From the NCBI RefSeq assembly GCF_964340395.1, contig NC_135570.1, forward strand, positions 8,228,822-8,292,821: DNA of 64,000 bases. The letters are read 5' to 3'. The position numbers and the translations under genes are program-made. A model generated the notes under the pieces. The model saw only the letters and a program-made list of their open reading frames with translations, was not told where the DNA came from and did no database searches. Shown in pieces: positions 14,142 to 30,109 of the stretch. Source of the stretch: Glandiceps talaboti (lineage: Eukaryota > Hemichordata > Enteropneusta > Spengelidae). Within the stretch, counting starts at the first letter, position 1; each line of letters begins with the position of its first letter.

Positions 14142-17012
14142 AATATTCGGCGGCCATAATGATTCTAAAATATTTGAATTTCGATATCATTTTGAACTCC
14201 ATTGCACGATGACTATGTTTTTCTTGATTTCAACTGAGACTGGTTTCTGAATTTTCTTGACCAAAGTAGCAGCAAAATTTTCAGATCTTTATTTCCTAGG
14301 AACATACCACGTTTAATGTAGCATTTTAAGAATAAACGAAACGTGACGTCAGCAAGTCTTAATAGCGTCTTTAGAAATAGAAAAACACTATTATTTTTCT
14401 AAGAATAGCTGATAATGATCAGGTATATCTCTATAAAAAGTAACATTTAAATGGATTGTATAGTTAACATAACCTAAAATCCGTTATGTTCTGGACAGTT
14501 TCCTGGGACTATTATGCAAATATTCTCTCACGCGCAACAGTGTAAGGTTAATGCACTGTGCAATAAATAGTCATCACGAAGATATACGATTTCAGGCGGA
14601 ATCGACTGAGACTAAAATCTAATGTTTCTAATGGCCTTACTCTAGCGAGATTTTAGTGATTATTTCGTTATACTAGATTAAGATGTATTTTCTACGCTAA
14701 TATGTTGCTTAAGTACCGAAGATTTTCTATTTTGACAAAACTGCTACTTTCATTTTTTTTCTCACAACCAGAAAACACCCTTTGACTTGTGTAACTCTAA
14801 ATCTCTCAAGTAAAAATTATAAAATATAGCAATAAGTAACATTAACAATCTGTTTTGATTTCATAAAGTCTGTCTACCTTAAGTAGATTTTAGTACTTAT
14901 CAAAATAATTCAAATATCCAATTTTTCATTCATGAATCAGATAAATCAATACCCTTGACGTCTGCAAAGTATTAGAAGATCTCATTAACTTCAGACAAAC
15001 AGATTCTGTTCAGTATAGTACAAGATACATTAAAAATGACCTAATTTTCACACTGTTTAAAAAAAAAAAACTTTTAAGACTGTGAAATTATTTGACCACA
15101 TTATTGGCCAACAAGTAGCTCCAATGCTTAGAGAAGTAATGACAGAAGCTACAGTTTATAGTACATAATGATTTCAGTACCTATGATTTAACATCAACAC
15201 TGTACTCAACAATGTTCTAGTTCCGTATAAATGTAATATTGTATATCTTGTGTAACACTATATATAATAATTAAGAATATTTTTTCTTCAGATTATAGAC
15301 TTTTTGTGATAAGTTCGTCTTAATACCTCCACAAGAGGTCTGCTGCGTTCCTTAGTATTCATCTAGCCATACCATCGTATGGACAGTATTGGTTCTTGAA
15401 ATAAGTTGGTGTTTTTCATATCTTTATTGATATTGAAGGCTACAAACCACCAGCCTTTCAAGAGCAATATATTATTGTCTAAGAAATTAGTTGACTATTT
15501 AACAGAATGAACAATTTAGCTTATAAATTAAATATAAATATTTTCATAAAAAATGTCGACATTAATTTTCTGGAAACTTAACATTCTGTATTTCCAACGT
15601 TTGTCGTAGCAACCTCTACATTCTCCAATCATTAGAAATATGTTTTCGAATATTGGAGCAGTTTTATGAAATTACTAAACCATTTGTTTTTTAAATATCT
15701 TAAACTTTATTTTCACATGGAAGATGTGATTCGCTTTTTTTCTAAATACTCTTAAATCACAAATCTCTGTTACTTTTATTACATATATAGTATACTACTT
15801 GTGTTAAAAGTTATTCGAATGTTTTGGTCTTGAAAATACATTTACAGAACACTTATAGCGGATTATAAGCAGTATATTGTTTGGGAAAGACAGAATTGGC
15901 GGGCAAGAGACAGGATTATGCGAAAGCGCAGACGACACGGAATCATTTCGACAAAGATCACACGTAAACAATTAGAAAGGTTTCAGACGTACAATGCAAG
16001 ATAATGAGTCTTAATGTCTGCCTGATTTCTCCCTTGAAACCTTACGTAAAACAGCGTGTCTTGAAAAAAAAACCCAGAACAAATAACAGAAGTGTCTTTC
16101 TATCATTTCTATTCATGAACAACACACTATAATGGTAAAGACTTTCACAAGTTGGTAAATTAGGTTTTCTACTGGGAAATCATACGGAGACATCTTCCTC
16201 GTCAAACCATCCTTACGCAATACAACATTGCAATCAACAGAAATCATAGTTGTATTGATATATCAAGGAAATTATCTGCATTATTTACAAAAAAGAACTG
16301 CACGATAAAAGGATACCATCACTATTCCAGCATCAACATATAATAATATAAAAAGTTCCCACCAAATTGTACAATCAGGAAGTGACCCTTACGGTCAAGA
16401 GTTACATCAGCACTGTAATAGGAAGCTCAATATAGCATTTTAAAAGTAGTTTAACTGAAATTGCTTTTTTATATGCTGAGGACATGCCGACGAAATGTTT
16501 GTAAGTTTTCAACAACAAAAAATATAATTCTACCTTCAGCAAAGCGGTGGCTAAAGCTTAATTGGATACTATTTAAACCGATACTAGCATAAGGAAATTT
16601 CTCTATTGAGTCATTCGCGTAACAATAATATTGTTTTAGCTGTCCCAAAACACATGAATACATTTATAGTTCAATTTAACGTGTTTCCTTCTGGGAATAT
16701 AGAAGCCAAACAAGTGGACATGTAAGGGAGAAAATTGAACATAAACATCAAAGAGATGAGCACTTGAAATGTAATTGCCTCACGAAAATATTAATTAACA
16801 TTAAAGGTACTGAGTATGCTGTTAGGGATATCTTGTGGGAATATACGTATACTCGTTGAGAATTACTGAATTGATGAATTTGTCACTGTTAAAACGTATA
16901 TGATTGTAAACTGGGTTGCTTTGCACAGAAATTTTAGCTCTAGACACATGGACCTATCCCTTCATTCTTATTACCTCCGGTGAAGGGGGGGGGGGGAGTA
17001 TGTTATGATACT
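14142..17012. other. non-coding stretch, no gene recognised
   Basis: AT-rich unique sequence. One 64-codon frame at 16469-16663 (minus) has no domain. A G run lies at 16986-16997. Confidence 0.5.
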
Positions 17013-17013
17013 G

Positions 17014-17046
<33 letters not shown>

Positions 17047-17048
17047 GC
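17014..17048. repeat. (TGTC)n microsatellite
   Basis: About eight perfect TGTC units shortly after a poly-G run. Confidence 0.9.
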
Positions 17049-18213
17049 TACAATTTTATTTTGTCTACGTAATCATTATTTTAATTATTAATGTTATTAT
17101 TGTACAGTAGCATTTCATTGTGGTTATATTTTTAATTGCGATGATTAAATTACTAATGACTAGTGCTGCACAAGGGTATAGTGACATTCTTGATGTTTCA
17201 TAAAAAAAACTAAACATATAGAAGAATTTATCGCCTGATGAAGATAAATTTTCCTTTATGGATCAAATTGTCAACAAGCTCATACCCCAAGAGTCATTCA
17301 CTGTATACGATTTCAAACAAAGCAGTCGAACCTTGTAAACATTTTGTCATATTCTTCAAAACCCATGAAAGGAAACTTGTTATATATTTCTAAGTATATA
17401 CTTCAGTGCATTCAAACTTGACCATAAACCTACATTAATTTTCGTTTATGACCTATATACAGGTTTTAATCTTTGTAAAATCCAATCTATTTTAAAACGT
17501 TCTAAGTGCCACTTGGATTTAATACGCTTTCGTAAATTTCGTCAATAACGATGTCACATTGTATCACAGTCATCTTGTCAATTTTATGATACCGCACTGA
17601 GAATAATAAATACTAGTAAAAATATATGTCACGGAGCATAAGTAAACAAATATTTGTTAAAAACGATCCTATATTCCAAGATTGTGAACTTATTAGAAGG
17701 GCCAAGATCTAAAGATACCGAATGAAAAGAGAGGATTGAAGGAATGCTTCTACAACTACCATTCGATTGCGCATGTCTGTTAACAAGCTTTTTATGAATC
17801 TCTAAGTATATACGTTCACCTACTTAATGAAGAAAAGAGGTCCTAATTTGTAGAAACAATGCTTATTCAGTATACCAAATAGAAAGTTAGACTACTAAGG
17901 TGGTCAAGCTGTCACATCAAATCTTGTAATATGAGACTTGATGGTTAAATCAGAACTTATAATTATCAATGTGATATCATCAAATTCAGGTCAAGTTTTG
18001 TCTCCATGTACATCTCTCTGACGGACAGATAAGATCTTCACTGCATAACTTCACCAAGGCAACATATTGCAGGAGATGTTCTACTGATATCGTAGGCATA
18101 ACTTCGATTTACCAAATGGTGTACTAGATGAATTAAGTTCAGGATTCGAAATCGTGGAACTGTGATGTTTGATTGGCACTCTAGTACTTTTATTCCGTGT
18201 ATACTACTTAGTA
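17049..18213. other. non-coding stretch, nothing recognised
   Basis: No gene or repeat was recognised before the microsatellite at 18214. Confidence 0.5.
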
Positions 18214-18215
18214 CA

Positions 18216-18314
<99 letters not shown>

Positions 18315-18426
18315 ACGTACGTACGTACGTACGTACGTACGTACGTACGTACGTATGTATGTATGTATGTATGTATGTATGTATGTATGTATGTATGTAT
18401 GTATGTATGTATGTATGTATGTATGT
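18214..18426. repeat. three-block compound microsatellite (CTGT)n-(ACGT)n-(ATGT)n
   Basis: About 25 CTGT units, then about 10 ACGT units, then about 18 ATGT units, with abrupt borders. Neighbouring blocks differ by one base per unit. All long frames over it (Cys-Leu-Ser-Val, Thr-Tyr-Val-Arg, Met-Tyr-Val-Cys repeats) are artefacts. Confidence 0.97.
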
Positions 18427-19094
18427 ACAAAGTGGAAGCCTATACATTTTTCTGTCATGGGGATTCCGACATCTTATATAGGGGTTACGTATTTGATGTT
18501 GTATTTGTAGAGTCTCGGTCAAACTGATAACATCAAGGTATAAAACTAACCTTAACGTTTGCATTCGTTAATGACTCACTGTTTTAGTTGAATACATATA
18601 ACATACCACTCACGACAAATGCTGAAGATAGCTGCAACCAAGTACGGGTCTACAGAATTGCACTCAGGTATTCGACGGCGCCAGGGGCCCCTACAACATT
18701 GTTTTAATTATGACGTATGGGCCAATGAATGATTAATGTTTCAATCAAACCAGGAATATCACATACACAAAAACTAATGAATTAATGAAATTATCAAGTA
18801 CCATATATTTTGTGGGCTTAATTGATATAATTATATTTCTCAATTATTAAAAGATCACACTTAAGCCACATGAGACATGGAATAAAAAAATTGAATTACC
18901 CCATCGGTAGTCAAACTAAATAGTGTCGTTAAAGGAAACCTTAATGTCGTGCTTACGTTTTTTCTAGGCACGTTGCAGGTACGTGAAGTTTCAATATGAT
19001 CAGTGTAGGCGACATTTTTAAAAGTAGAATTCGGGATGTTTGTGGTTGTTATAACTGGATTTCTAATGGAATAGAATTAGAGCTAAACTCGAGC

Positions 19095-19485
19095 ACACGT
19101 AAATACAATGCTAACATGTCTGCCAATATTTATCACACTGTACAACAATAAAGGGGCATAGTCGTCTTTAAAACTGTACTCTTTTTCTGGAAACTGCATG
19201 ATGGCTATCTTGATAATTTAATTCGGTGCAATGTTTATCACAATGTGCACCAACAAAAGGGGTGTACAAACATTATTATTTATATACCGTAGACCGTTTT
19301 AATAACACTTTACCTTCAAACTGTATGACTGGTGCTACGTTGATAATTTAATTCTGTGCAATGTTTATCACAATGTACACCAACAAAAGGGGTGTACAAA
19401 TATTATTTTTTATACACCGTAGTCCATTTTAAAAATACTTTACCTTCAAACTGTATGACTGGTGCTACGTTGATAATTTAACCAT
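19095..19485 (+). repeat. tandem repeat, about 120-bp unit, 3-4 copies
   Basis: The unit includes 'ttgataatttaattc', 'gcaatgtttatcacaatgt', 'caccaacaaaaggggtgtac', 'accgtag' and 'ctttaccttcaaactgtatg'. Two copies are nearly identical (about 19215-19335 and 19335-19455). A diverged copy precedes them from 19095 and a truncated one follows. Confidence 0.85.
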
Positions 19486-19719
19486 GTGGTGAATAATGTC
19501 AGGGTCTTTAAAGATGGCGACAGTTTTAATTTATTCGTCTTCTGTGTGCATTTTGCTGTTTACTATAACGAACGTGTAGTATTTTACTTATTTGTCTCTT
19601 AGTATTCAAGCTTTAGAACTCTAGCCAAGTATTTAGGCACAATACGTAACGGATAGACTGACGTAATCTAGCATACGTATGCTAAAATGTCGAGAAACCC
19701 CTGTCAGGCGTAAAAAAAA

Positions 19720-20056
19720 TGTGTGGTTCCGATTACATTCAATTTTAAAATAGGTGGGGTAGGTAGATTTTTATTTTATTTTATTACATTTTTTTCATGT
19801 GTGAGTGTCTAGTTCAGGTTTTCCATTGTTTTCCAAATGGTCTCTGTGTTGTTTATTTCTTCCTATCAGATGTACAGCCATTACAGATTGGAATAATAGT
19901 TTTATATTCTTTTTAAGTTGATATCAGTTTCCGCACCCACTATTTCTTGCGAGACTTCACGATTTTCGCGATTTTATTATTATTTTTCTCGAATACGTAA
20001 AAATATGTAGGTTGGGTCGGGTAACTGGAACCAAACAACTTTTTTTATTTGGCCTT
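19720..20056 (+). mobile_element. foldback/MITE-like element, family F3, copy 1 (diverged)
   Basis: The left end is 'gtggttccgattac', followed by 'ggtggggtaggtag' and a T/A run. The right end is 'gttgggtcgggtaactggaa'. These are diverged versions of the termini TTTCCGATAAC and GTTATTGGAAAC seen in the better copies. No open frame. Confidence 0.55.
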
Positions 20057-22957
<2,901 letters not shown>

Positions 22958-24259
22958 ATATTATATATATGTATACATTTAAATTAACAGACCCACATTT
23001 CCTCAAAATTATGTACTAATTTGTTATAAATATGCATTGGATTATATCATCCTAGTATAAATTTGGTATATAGATGTTTGTGATAACTTTTACCTAACAT
23101 TTATGTCAAAAATCACTTATCAAAAATTTATGACTAATGATATAATCTCAAATTGCGCAAGTTTACATTACAATAATTGTATTACATTTCTCCTTCCGGA
23201 TCCGGAGCTAGCATAATTGAATCATATTTTCTTTTTAAAGTATTTGAAGTGTTTGACGGTTCGTAGATTATCTGTCATGTTATTTATTGTTAATTCTCTT
23301 CACTTTCATGACGTTTTAATAATGATATGTCGTAGCAGTGAAAATATACTAATCTGACATCCCTTAATGTGGCTAAAAAAATGTGTTACATGAACTGAAG
23401 GTTCCTATTAATTAGTATGTCAATAAGGTATGTGTAGTTTATAACAAATTCCATTCACGATTTGGAACTAACCTTGGTTGAATGATCCAAAAAATTGTAG
23501 CATCAGATTATTATGTTACAGTCTTGTAAAAGTCTCAAGTGACTATTTTTTAAAAGTATAATTAGATATTATTCTTCGACATTTTGAATTCAAGTGACCT
23601 ATTAAAGTCAATCTGAATTGAGGGACTAAAACTCTTACGCCATGAATACATCCAAGCTGAATGAAGACATATATAGGGTAATAATATGATTATACATGTA
23701 CAGGCATAACTTATGGAAAGTAGTGAAGCGTAACGGCGAATTTGAACGTTTTGACTTGTCTTTCAAGAAAGAATGACGTATACACGAGTTGTCGTGACGT
23801 AACGACCAGTGTATAAACCTCATATTTGTTGTTTGAATGTGTTCAAATTGGCTTGAGTGTGGTATTTTATAAATAACAGGTGGGGTAAAACTTGAGGTGA
23901 GTGGGAGATTAATGACAACGCGTAGGCTTAATGATATTCGAACGTAAACTTGGTAAGAATGTATAATGTTCACAGATATCAATTACTTGTTTAATTAATG
24001 TTGATTTAACATGCTGGTCATTAAAAACAAGTAGTCCCATGGAAACTAGTTTGCTGCATCTATTATTCAACACAGTAACGGGAAATAAAGTTTAACCTAC
24101 AAAATTTCCATGACTGTCGCCATCGTTACCTGAAGTGATTTAAAAGTTGGTCGTCTGTTTTCGCTTGTGGTATGGAAGAGGCAGCCTACATTGAACACAG
24201 TGGAACTGACTTAATGTAGGTGACTTTGACCTGTATAACTATCGCCGATGTTCCATCAA
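22958..24259. other. non-coding stretch, no gene recognised
   Basis: The 115-codon minus-strand frame at 23635-23982 has no recognisable domain. Nothing else was seen. Confidence 0.5.
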
Positions 24260-24700
24260 TTCTTTAAGGTTCACAAAGACTCCAGGAAATAAGACACTTT
24301 CGTAAACTTTGGGTTCTGGAGTCATTTCTTGTTTTTACGTAGCATAAATTTCGCCGCGAAACACCAAATTAAAACTTGTTTACAATTTCATTGTTCTCTG
24401 TCAGTCATATCAGTGGTCCAGCGGTGCCTAATGGGAGTCACCAATTCATATGTAATAAATGAACAATCATGATAATTTCTAAGTGCTTATCACCTTCAAA
24501 TAAATAGTCATGAATATTTATTGTTCATCTAATACAAAGAAATGTCTGCTAACTCTAATGAGGCAACATTGGACTACTAGGACAATGAAGTCTTCAGTTT
24601 GGCGTTTCTGGACAATCGCGTAAGATGAGAAATCATGAAATTGCTCTCAAGAATACAAATTTTACAAACTAGCCTTCATTTCCTAGAGGGGTGTACACCC
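24260..24700 (+). mobile_element. foldback/MITE-like element, family F1, copy 2 (both arms visible)
   Basis: The left part reads 'ctttaaggttcacaaagact', 'ccaggaaataagacac', then 'actttgggttctggagtc', and later 'cagtggtccagcggtgcc'. The right part carries the complement of the same landmarks ('ggcaacattggactactagg', 'cttcagtttggcgtttctgg', 'cacccttaag'). The whole is an imperfect palindrome centred near 24500, around 'tcatgaatatttattgttcat'. It clarifies the architecture of the other F1 copies. Confidence 0.7.
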
Positions 24701-24713
24701 TTAAGTATTTAAT

Positions 24714-24895
24714 ATGCTGTGTAGGATATATAATTATGTTATTCTCCAATATGTTTCTTCATTCAGCCGGAAGATACCCGATCTAATAGTTGTCACTACT
24801 CGTCTAGCGACTCGTAGTGACAAAAGCCCCTTAGGTTACTCGTGTTTTCCTTGGCTGAACAAAAAAAAATGGGGATTGGCATCTAATCATTCGCT
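24714..24895. mobile_element. foldback/MITE-like element, family F2, copy 2
   Basis: The ends are inverted versions of each other: 'gttattctccaatatgtttc' with 'ttcattcagcc' at left, and 'ggctgaac', an A run and 'tggggattggcatctaat' at right. The centre holds the GTCACTACTCG...CGAGTAGTGAC type palindrome at about 24793-24823. A 78-codon frame overlaps it by chance. Confidence 0.65.
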
Positions 24896-25464
24896 ATTTA
24901 GTATTTTTTGTGGGTTTGTTGACAAATGTGCCTACATTTCCAAAATGTAGAAAATGTTTCGACCACTGAACGCTTTGTAAAGTATGTCAACATGGCTGGT
25001 GTACAAAACGTTAATATTGTAAGTTTTGTATAATGTCTTAACCAATGATATTTTTTGGTATAAGCTACTCACTTATCTTCACATACTGTACATCATCAAA
25101 TTTTGTACATTTAAAAAAACTGATATTAAGAAGTATCAAGGTTGAGTAAATTACACAAATAAAATAAAATAGTTGACATAATGTAAATTTGAAGAAAGCA
25201 CAATTGATTAGAAACCGTATCTGTGTCAATATAATTCTTTCGACGAGAGTTTCCCTTGTGAAGAAAGTCATATACTCAATGTGTACTTTGTAGGCAAATA
25301 CTTTGACTAGCAAACGAAAGAAAAACTCATACAAAATGCAAATATGTAATTCCAAATCGGACTGAAACTGACTGTGTATGCCTTTAGAGGAGGCTGTGTT
25401 TTCAATTCATTCAAACTTGAGCCTACTCTCTATGTAGCATAACTGTCTCATATGCCAAGTTAAG
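24896..25464. other. non-coding stretch, nothing recognised
   Basis: A 96-codon minus-strand frame at 25065-25355 is Phe/Leu/Ile-rich from AT bias and has no recognisable domain. Confidence 0.5.
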
Positions 25465-25960
25465 CAAACCTTGGGTGAATTTTTTGATACATTTCATTTG
25501 GTAAATTTCGTTACCAAACTGATACATTTTATCGGGTAACTTTCTTTACAAAATTGATATTTTTTTTCGTACATTTCGTCGTCAAACTGTTACATTTCAT
25601 TGGGTACATTTCTTACAAAACTGATAAATTTCATTGGTTACATTTCTTTTATGAAATTGATACATTTCATTGGGTACATTTCCTTACCAAATTGGCACAT
25701 TTCATTTTGACATTTCTTTACCAAATTAATACTGTCCATTGGGTATATTGTTTTAGCAAACTGATAAAGTTTACTGGATACATTTTTATCAGTGACTACT
25801 CATTTCAGTGAATATACTTCTCCACCAGATTAATAGATACATTTCAGTCACTGTTTACAAATTTTTATAACACCGTTGATGCTGTTCAGTTTGTGTGTAT
25901 ATTTCATAGAAACACCAAAGTGCAACTTTTCAGTGTGTACATTCTCACCAAACTGGCATA
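25465..25960 (+). repeat. diverged minisatellite, about 40-bp unit, roughly 10 copies
   Basis: The recurring core is 'actgatacatttcattgggt' followed by 'acatttctttaccaa'. The copies from 25484 to 25800 are recognisable, and fading copies continue to about 25960. An 85-codon Phe/His-rich frame inside it translates the repeat. Confidence 0.8.
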
Positions 25961-26533
25961 TTTTAGTAATACATTCGTTGACCAAAGGGGAAAAGGTGAC
26001 AGTAATCAGGGCAATTATAATTATAAGCAATAGTAAACACGGTCATTCTTTAACAATTTGCAAAAACACTAATCATCATTCCGTTGACTGTTTCCGACAG
26101 ACAGCTGTCTGCGGCTACTTGTCAACAGTGCAGTATTCTTCATGTCAGGTTAACACTGCAGTTTTCATCAATTCCTAACTTCACTGTGTATAACGTTCAT
26201 TTAAGTATCTGTTGAAGACTTAACTTTCTAATCCATACTCTAACACTTGGAGTGTTAAATATTCAAAAAGGGCTCTTGGAAGTTCAAAGGAGTAAACATT
26301 TTCAGAACGAGTGTTCTAGAACTTTATACTATATCGATCTGTTATATGTTACTCTGAAACCCTCATTGTTCGGTCATCTTTGGAATCGCAACGTAACATT
26401 CCCTTCTTACATTTGTACTTAATATTCCAGGATGTAAGATACCCGTAGATGTCATTGCATTGCTTATTGTAATCAACAGCAAAAATATGTAATACATAAA
26501 CCTTAATATTTCATTATACTTGTTACAACTTAC
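25961..26533. other. non-coding stretch, nothing recognised
   Basis: If the CpG-rich segment to the right is a first exon on the minus strand, this would be the start of its intron. No downstream exon was identified here. Confidence 0.4.
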
Positions 26534-26830
26534 CTTAACTCTAGACACACTGCAGTCAGCCCACGATCCAAACAAGTGATCGCTTCCTTTCAGCTAAGAT
26601 GAACAATTTTCATCGAGTCTAATGCGCGTATGTAAGGTTTACCCACGCACACCGCAAAGAGTTGAACGGCAATTAAACGTTGCTATAGTTCCATTCTAGG
26701 CGGGAAATATTGATAATACTAAAACGCAGGCAGGTCGCACAAAATCTCTCAGAGGCACGCAGGTGTCTTCAAAATATTCTCGCACCGAAGGGACAACGCA
26801 GCGGACGAGTCCTCCTTTTTTGAAATTAGA
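26534..26830 (-). promoter_or_regulatory. CpG-rich segment: possible promoter and non-coding first exon
   Basis: About 16 CpG dinucleotides fall within 26613-26816, far above the surroundings. On the minus strand the segment ends in a strong splice donor, TTAAG followed by GTAAGT (donor G at 26533). In-frame stops follow the ATGs (for example ATG-GAA-CTA-TAG), so any exon would be 5' untranslated. The combination suggests the start of a minus-strand transcript whose coding exons lie to the left. No TATA box or confirmed partner exon was found. It could also be an isolated unmethylated patch or chance. Confidence 0.3.
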
Positions 26831-28084
26831 CACGCATAATAAGTAGCACAAATTAGGTGCAATGAGCTATTTACTGGGCCATGAATAATTCAATCTGATC
26901 TGGGTAGTGCTAGAAATAACTCGGGCTTGTGATTGGCGAAATGTGCACTGGTGAAACCTCGTTCCAGATGTTGAGCCCGAAGCTTCCTCATTTGAGTATT
27001 AAAGGAAAGCAAAGACGTTGATCTAAATTTCTTATCGGTATTCTTGCCATACTTTTGACATTTCAAATGTTTACAAGAAAGGATCGCCAAATCAAACACT
27101 TACTGATTGCCGATGAAGAAAATGTAGGAACTTTCAATTCCTTGGATTGAGTTCTTTTTATAAGAAATGTGAATGATTCCAGTTTCATTTATTAAGTAAA
27201 TGTGACTTGGAAATGGTGAGAAATACGGTACGTACATATATATATATGCCCGCGTTATCAACTTAATCAACGATGATGGCAAGTGCAACGATATACATCG
27301 TTACAATTATAGGAACATCGTCTTCACGAGTAACAGGATCGCAGGTACGCTATCACCATAGCAACAAAGGACATTGGAAACGGCAAAGTGGCAAATTTAC
27401 TCGTTATGTATATCATAGCCGATGGTAATCTTGTAGTATCTCTACAAAACAAGCAATTGCTGTTGTTCTTACCTTTCACATATTTTACATTTAAAAAAAA
27501 AGGACTTTACTCCAATCTAGACAACCAATAATGACGAAACGCTCATTGCTCGGAACGTCCATTTTCAGTGAACCGTTTTTGCGAATTTTCGCTTCAGTAC
27601 TAGTACTCTAACTGTACACATACCCGACATTTTATTCTAGTTTCATTTCAAAGCATCCCATGCATTTCAAAACATCCCATGTAAAAACGAAGCACTACGT
27701 CAGTGGAACACGATAAAAGTGTTGTGTTGCGAGTCATCATATCTATTCTGTATGTTCTCTGCATAATAGCACGTATGGACAAAAGCGAGAGCGGAATAAC
27801 ACGAGTCAACAATAAGAATGGACAATATGTGAAATATTGGGCAGATACGAGTATGTTCGAAATTCTATTCTGAACAATTCTCGTGTGATAAGCAGCAGCC
27901 TCGCCACAATGCAATATCTTTACAACTCTCTCTGATAAGTGTGCTTGGAGGTTCCTTATTTTAAAACTTCCTCCATAACCCATATTTCTTAAAGCTGCAC
28001 TAGCTGCAACTGAACAGCTTGTTTGAAAATGTTTTCTTAAATACAGTCACATGCTCGTTATAACACCTCCTGAACAGTATTGAA
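26831..28084. other. no gene recognised
   Basis: The 111-codon minus-strand frame at 27648-27983 has balanced composition but no domain I recognise and no obvious splice sites. A short direct repeat ('gcatttcaaaacatcccatg' and a near copy) lies at its right end, near 27645-27680. Confidence 0.45.
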
Positions 28085-28265
28085 TCAAATTGATTTTTGG
28101 TCCGTACCAAAATCAGCGCCCTCAACGGCGATCACAATTTAAACCTGTTATTGCAATACTAATGGATAAGATCGACCATTGATTAACATGTGTATTGTCT
28201 AATTATTAGTACTTTAGCACTTTTCAGTGAATACATTGTAGTTGTCTGATCAAAAAAGGTACTAC
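28085..28265 (+). repeat. dispersed repeat, copy 1 of 2
   Basis: It aligns with 30110-30300 through 'gaatcaaattgatttttggt', 'ccgtaccaaaatcagcgcc', 'aattattagtactttag', 'gtgaatacattg' and 'gcctgatc'-type phrases, at perhaps 65-70% identity by eye. No coding frame. The class of element is unknown. Confidence 0.6.
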
Positions 28266-28427
28266 AGTTACAAACTGGTTAAGTTTTAACATAACGACTT
28301 ATTCAAAAGGAAGCTTTTGCTCACGATGTTAACGTTTCACTACACAATCAAAGGATACTATTAACCAGACCAATAATTAATAGATACAGTTAGTAACTGA
28401 TAACTTTTAGTGAATACATTTGGTTAC

Positions 28428-29233
<806 letters not shown>

Positions 29234-29407
29234 GTTAGCTTGTGGATTGTAAACGGAACTAGAGTAATTTGCGCTGATATACGTTACAGTTCAATGGTCG
29301 TTAATGCGCATGTCCGAACGAAGTGTCCCATGTTTGTTGACAAGCAGGATCACGATTGTGTAAACTCTCCAACTAACCCGGCGAATTTGATCTTACAGGA
29401 GAAATGA
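29234..29407 (+). CDS. small open frame or terminal-exon candidate, unknown product
   Basis: A 57-codon frame is open after a TAG at 29231. It contains an ATG at 29294, from which 37 codons run to TGA at 29405-29407. The predicted peptide from the ATG begins MVVNAHVRTKC and has three cysteines, with codon use (GTC, GCG, CCG, CAG, GAG) less AT-driven than nearby chance frames. No family is recognised. It could be a small ORF, the last exon of a plus-strand gene, or chance. No convincing upstream acceptor or partner exon was found. Confidence 0.18.
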   Translation, partial: VSLWIVNGTRVICADIRYSSMVVNAHVRTKCPMFVDKQDHDCVNSPTNPANLILQEK

Positions 29408-30109
29408 AGTGGCCTTAGTGTTTCACTCATGGAATATATTATGTTTATCAGACAAAGATAGACACAATTCAACGTAAGACTAAGAATAACAGAGACACAG
29501 CACACACACAGCAGGATCCTTTACCAAATTACATTGAAAAGTGATAAAGCATTGCAGCTATTCTTCATCAGTACAGTAGAGATAGGCTTCTGCTGAAAAA
29601 AATAAACATAGCCATAGACTTAACGATATTAATGGGTTCAATTGTTTACTTTCCTACTGGTAACCAGCATGCTAACCTATCTATTTCTACAACCGTACTA
29701 TGCGTTGCACCTCTATAATTGTTTCTTTTACATTTGAGGTCATCTCAGTGTGTGTAAAAAGTCCATCCTGACTCATGACTGAAACACCAAGACACCTTTA
29801 TTCTGTAAAGTCTATGAAACACCAAGACACCTGTATTTTCATGATGCTAGCGTTCACTTGGAGGAAAGTAGGCTTTAGTAAATTATAAATCAGGTATTTA
29901 TCTCCTCAGAAACAAATTTTCTAGTCACTGTCTAGGGTTTCATAACACAGGACACCAAGGAAAGCGCAAGCCGCAACGTTTTTGGAAAATTGTTCTGCTA
30001 GATATAATGACTGAATACTTGAATCTTAATGTCGTACACCTTGCATAATATTAATCACTTGTGGATAAACATATTTGTGTAGCAGTATACACAGTAAATG
30101 CAATATATC
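29408..30109. other. non-coding stretch
   Basis: It contains a short direct repeat, 'gaaacaccaagacacc', near 29780 and 29817. No gene was seen. Confidence 0.5.

Noticed and set aside
27648-27983. 111-codon minus-strand frame
   Set aside because: No recognisable domain, no splice context and no neighbouring exon. Length alone is not enough in 64 kb of six-frame translation.
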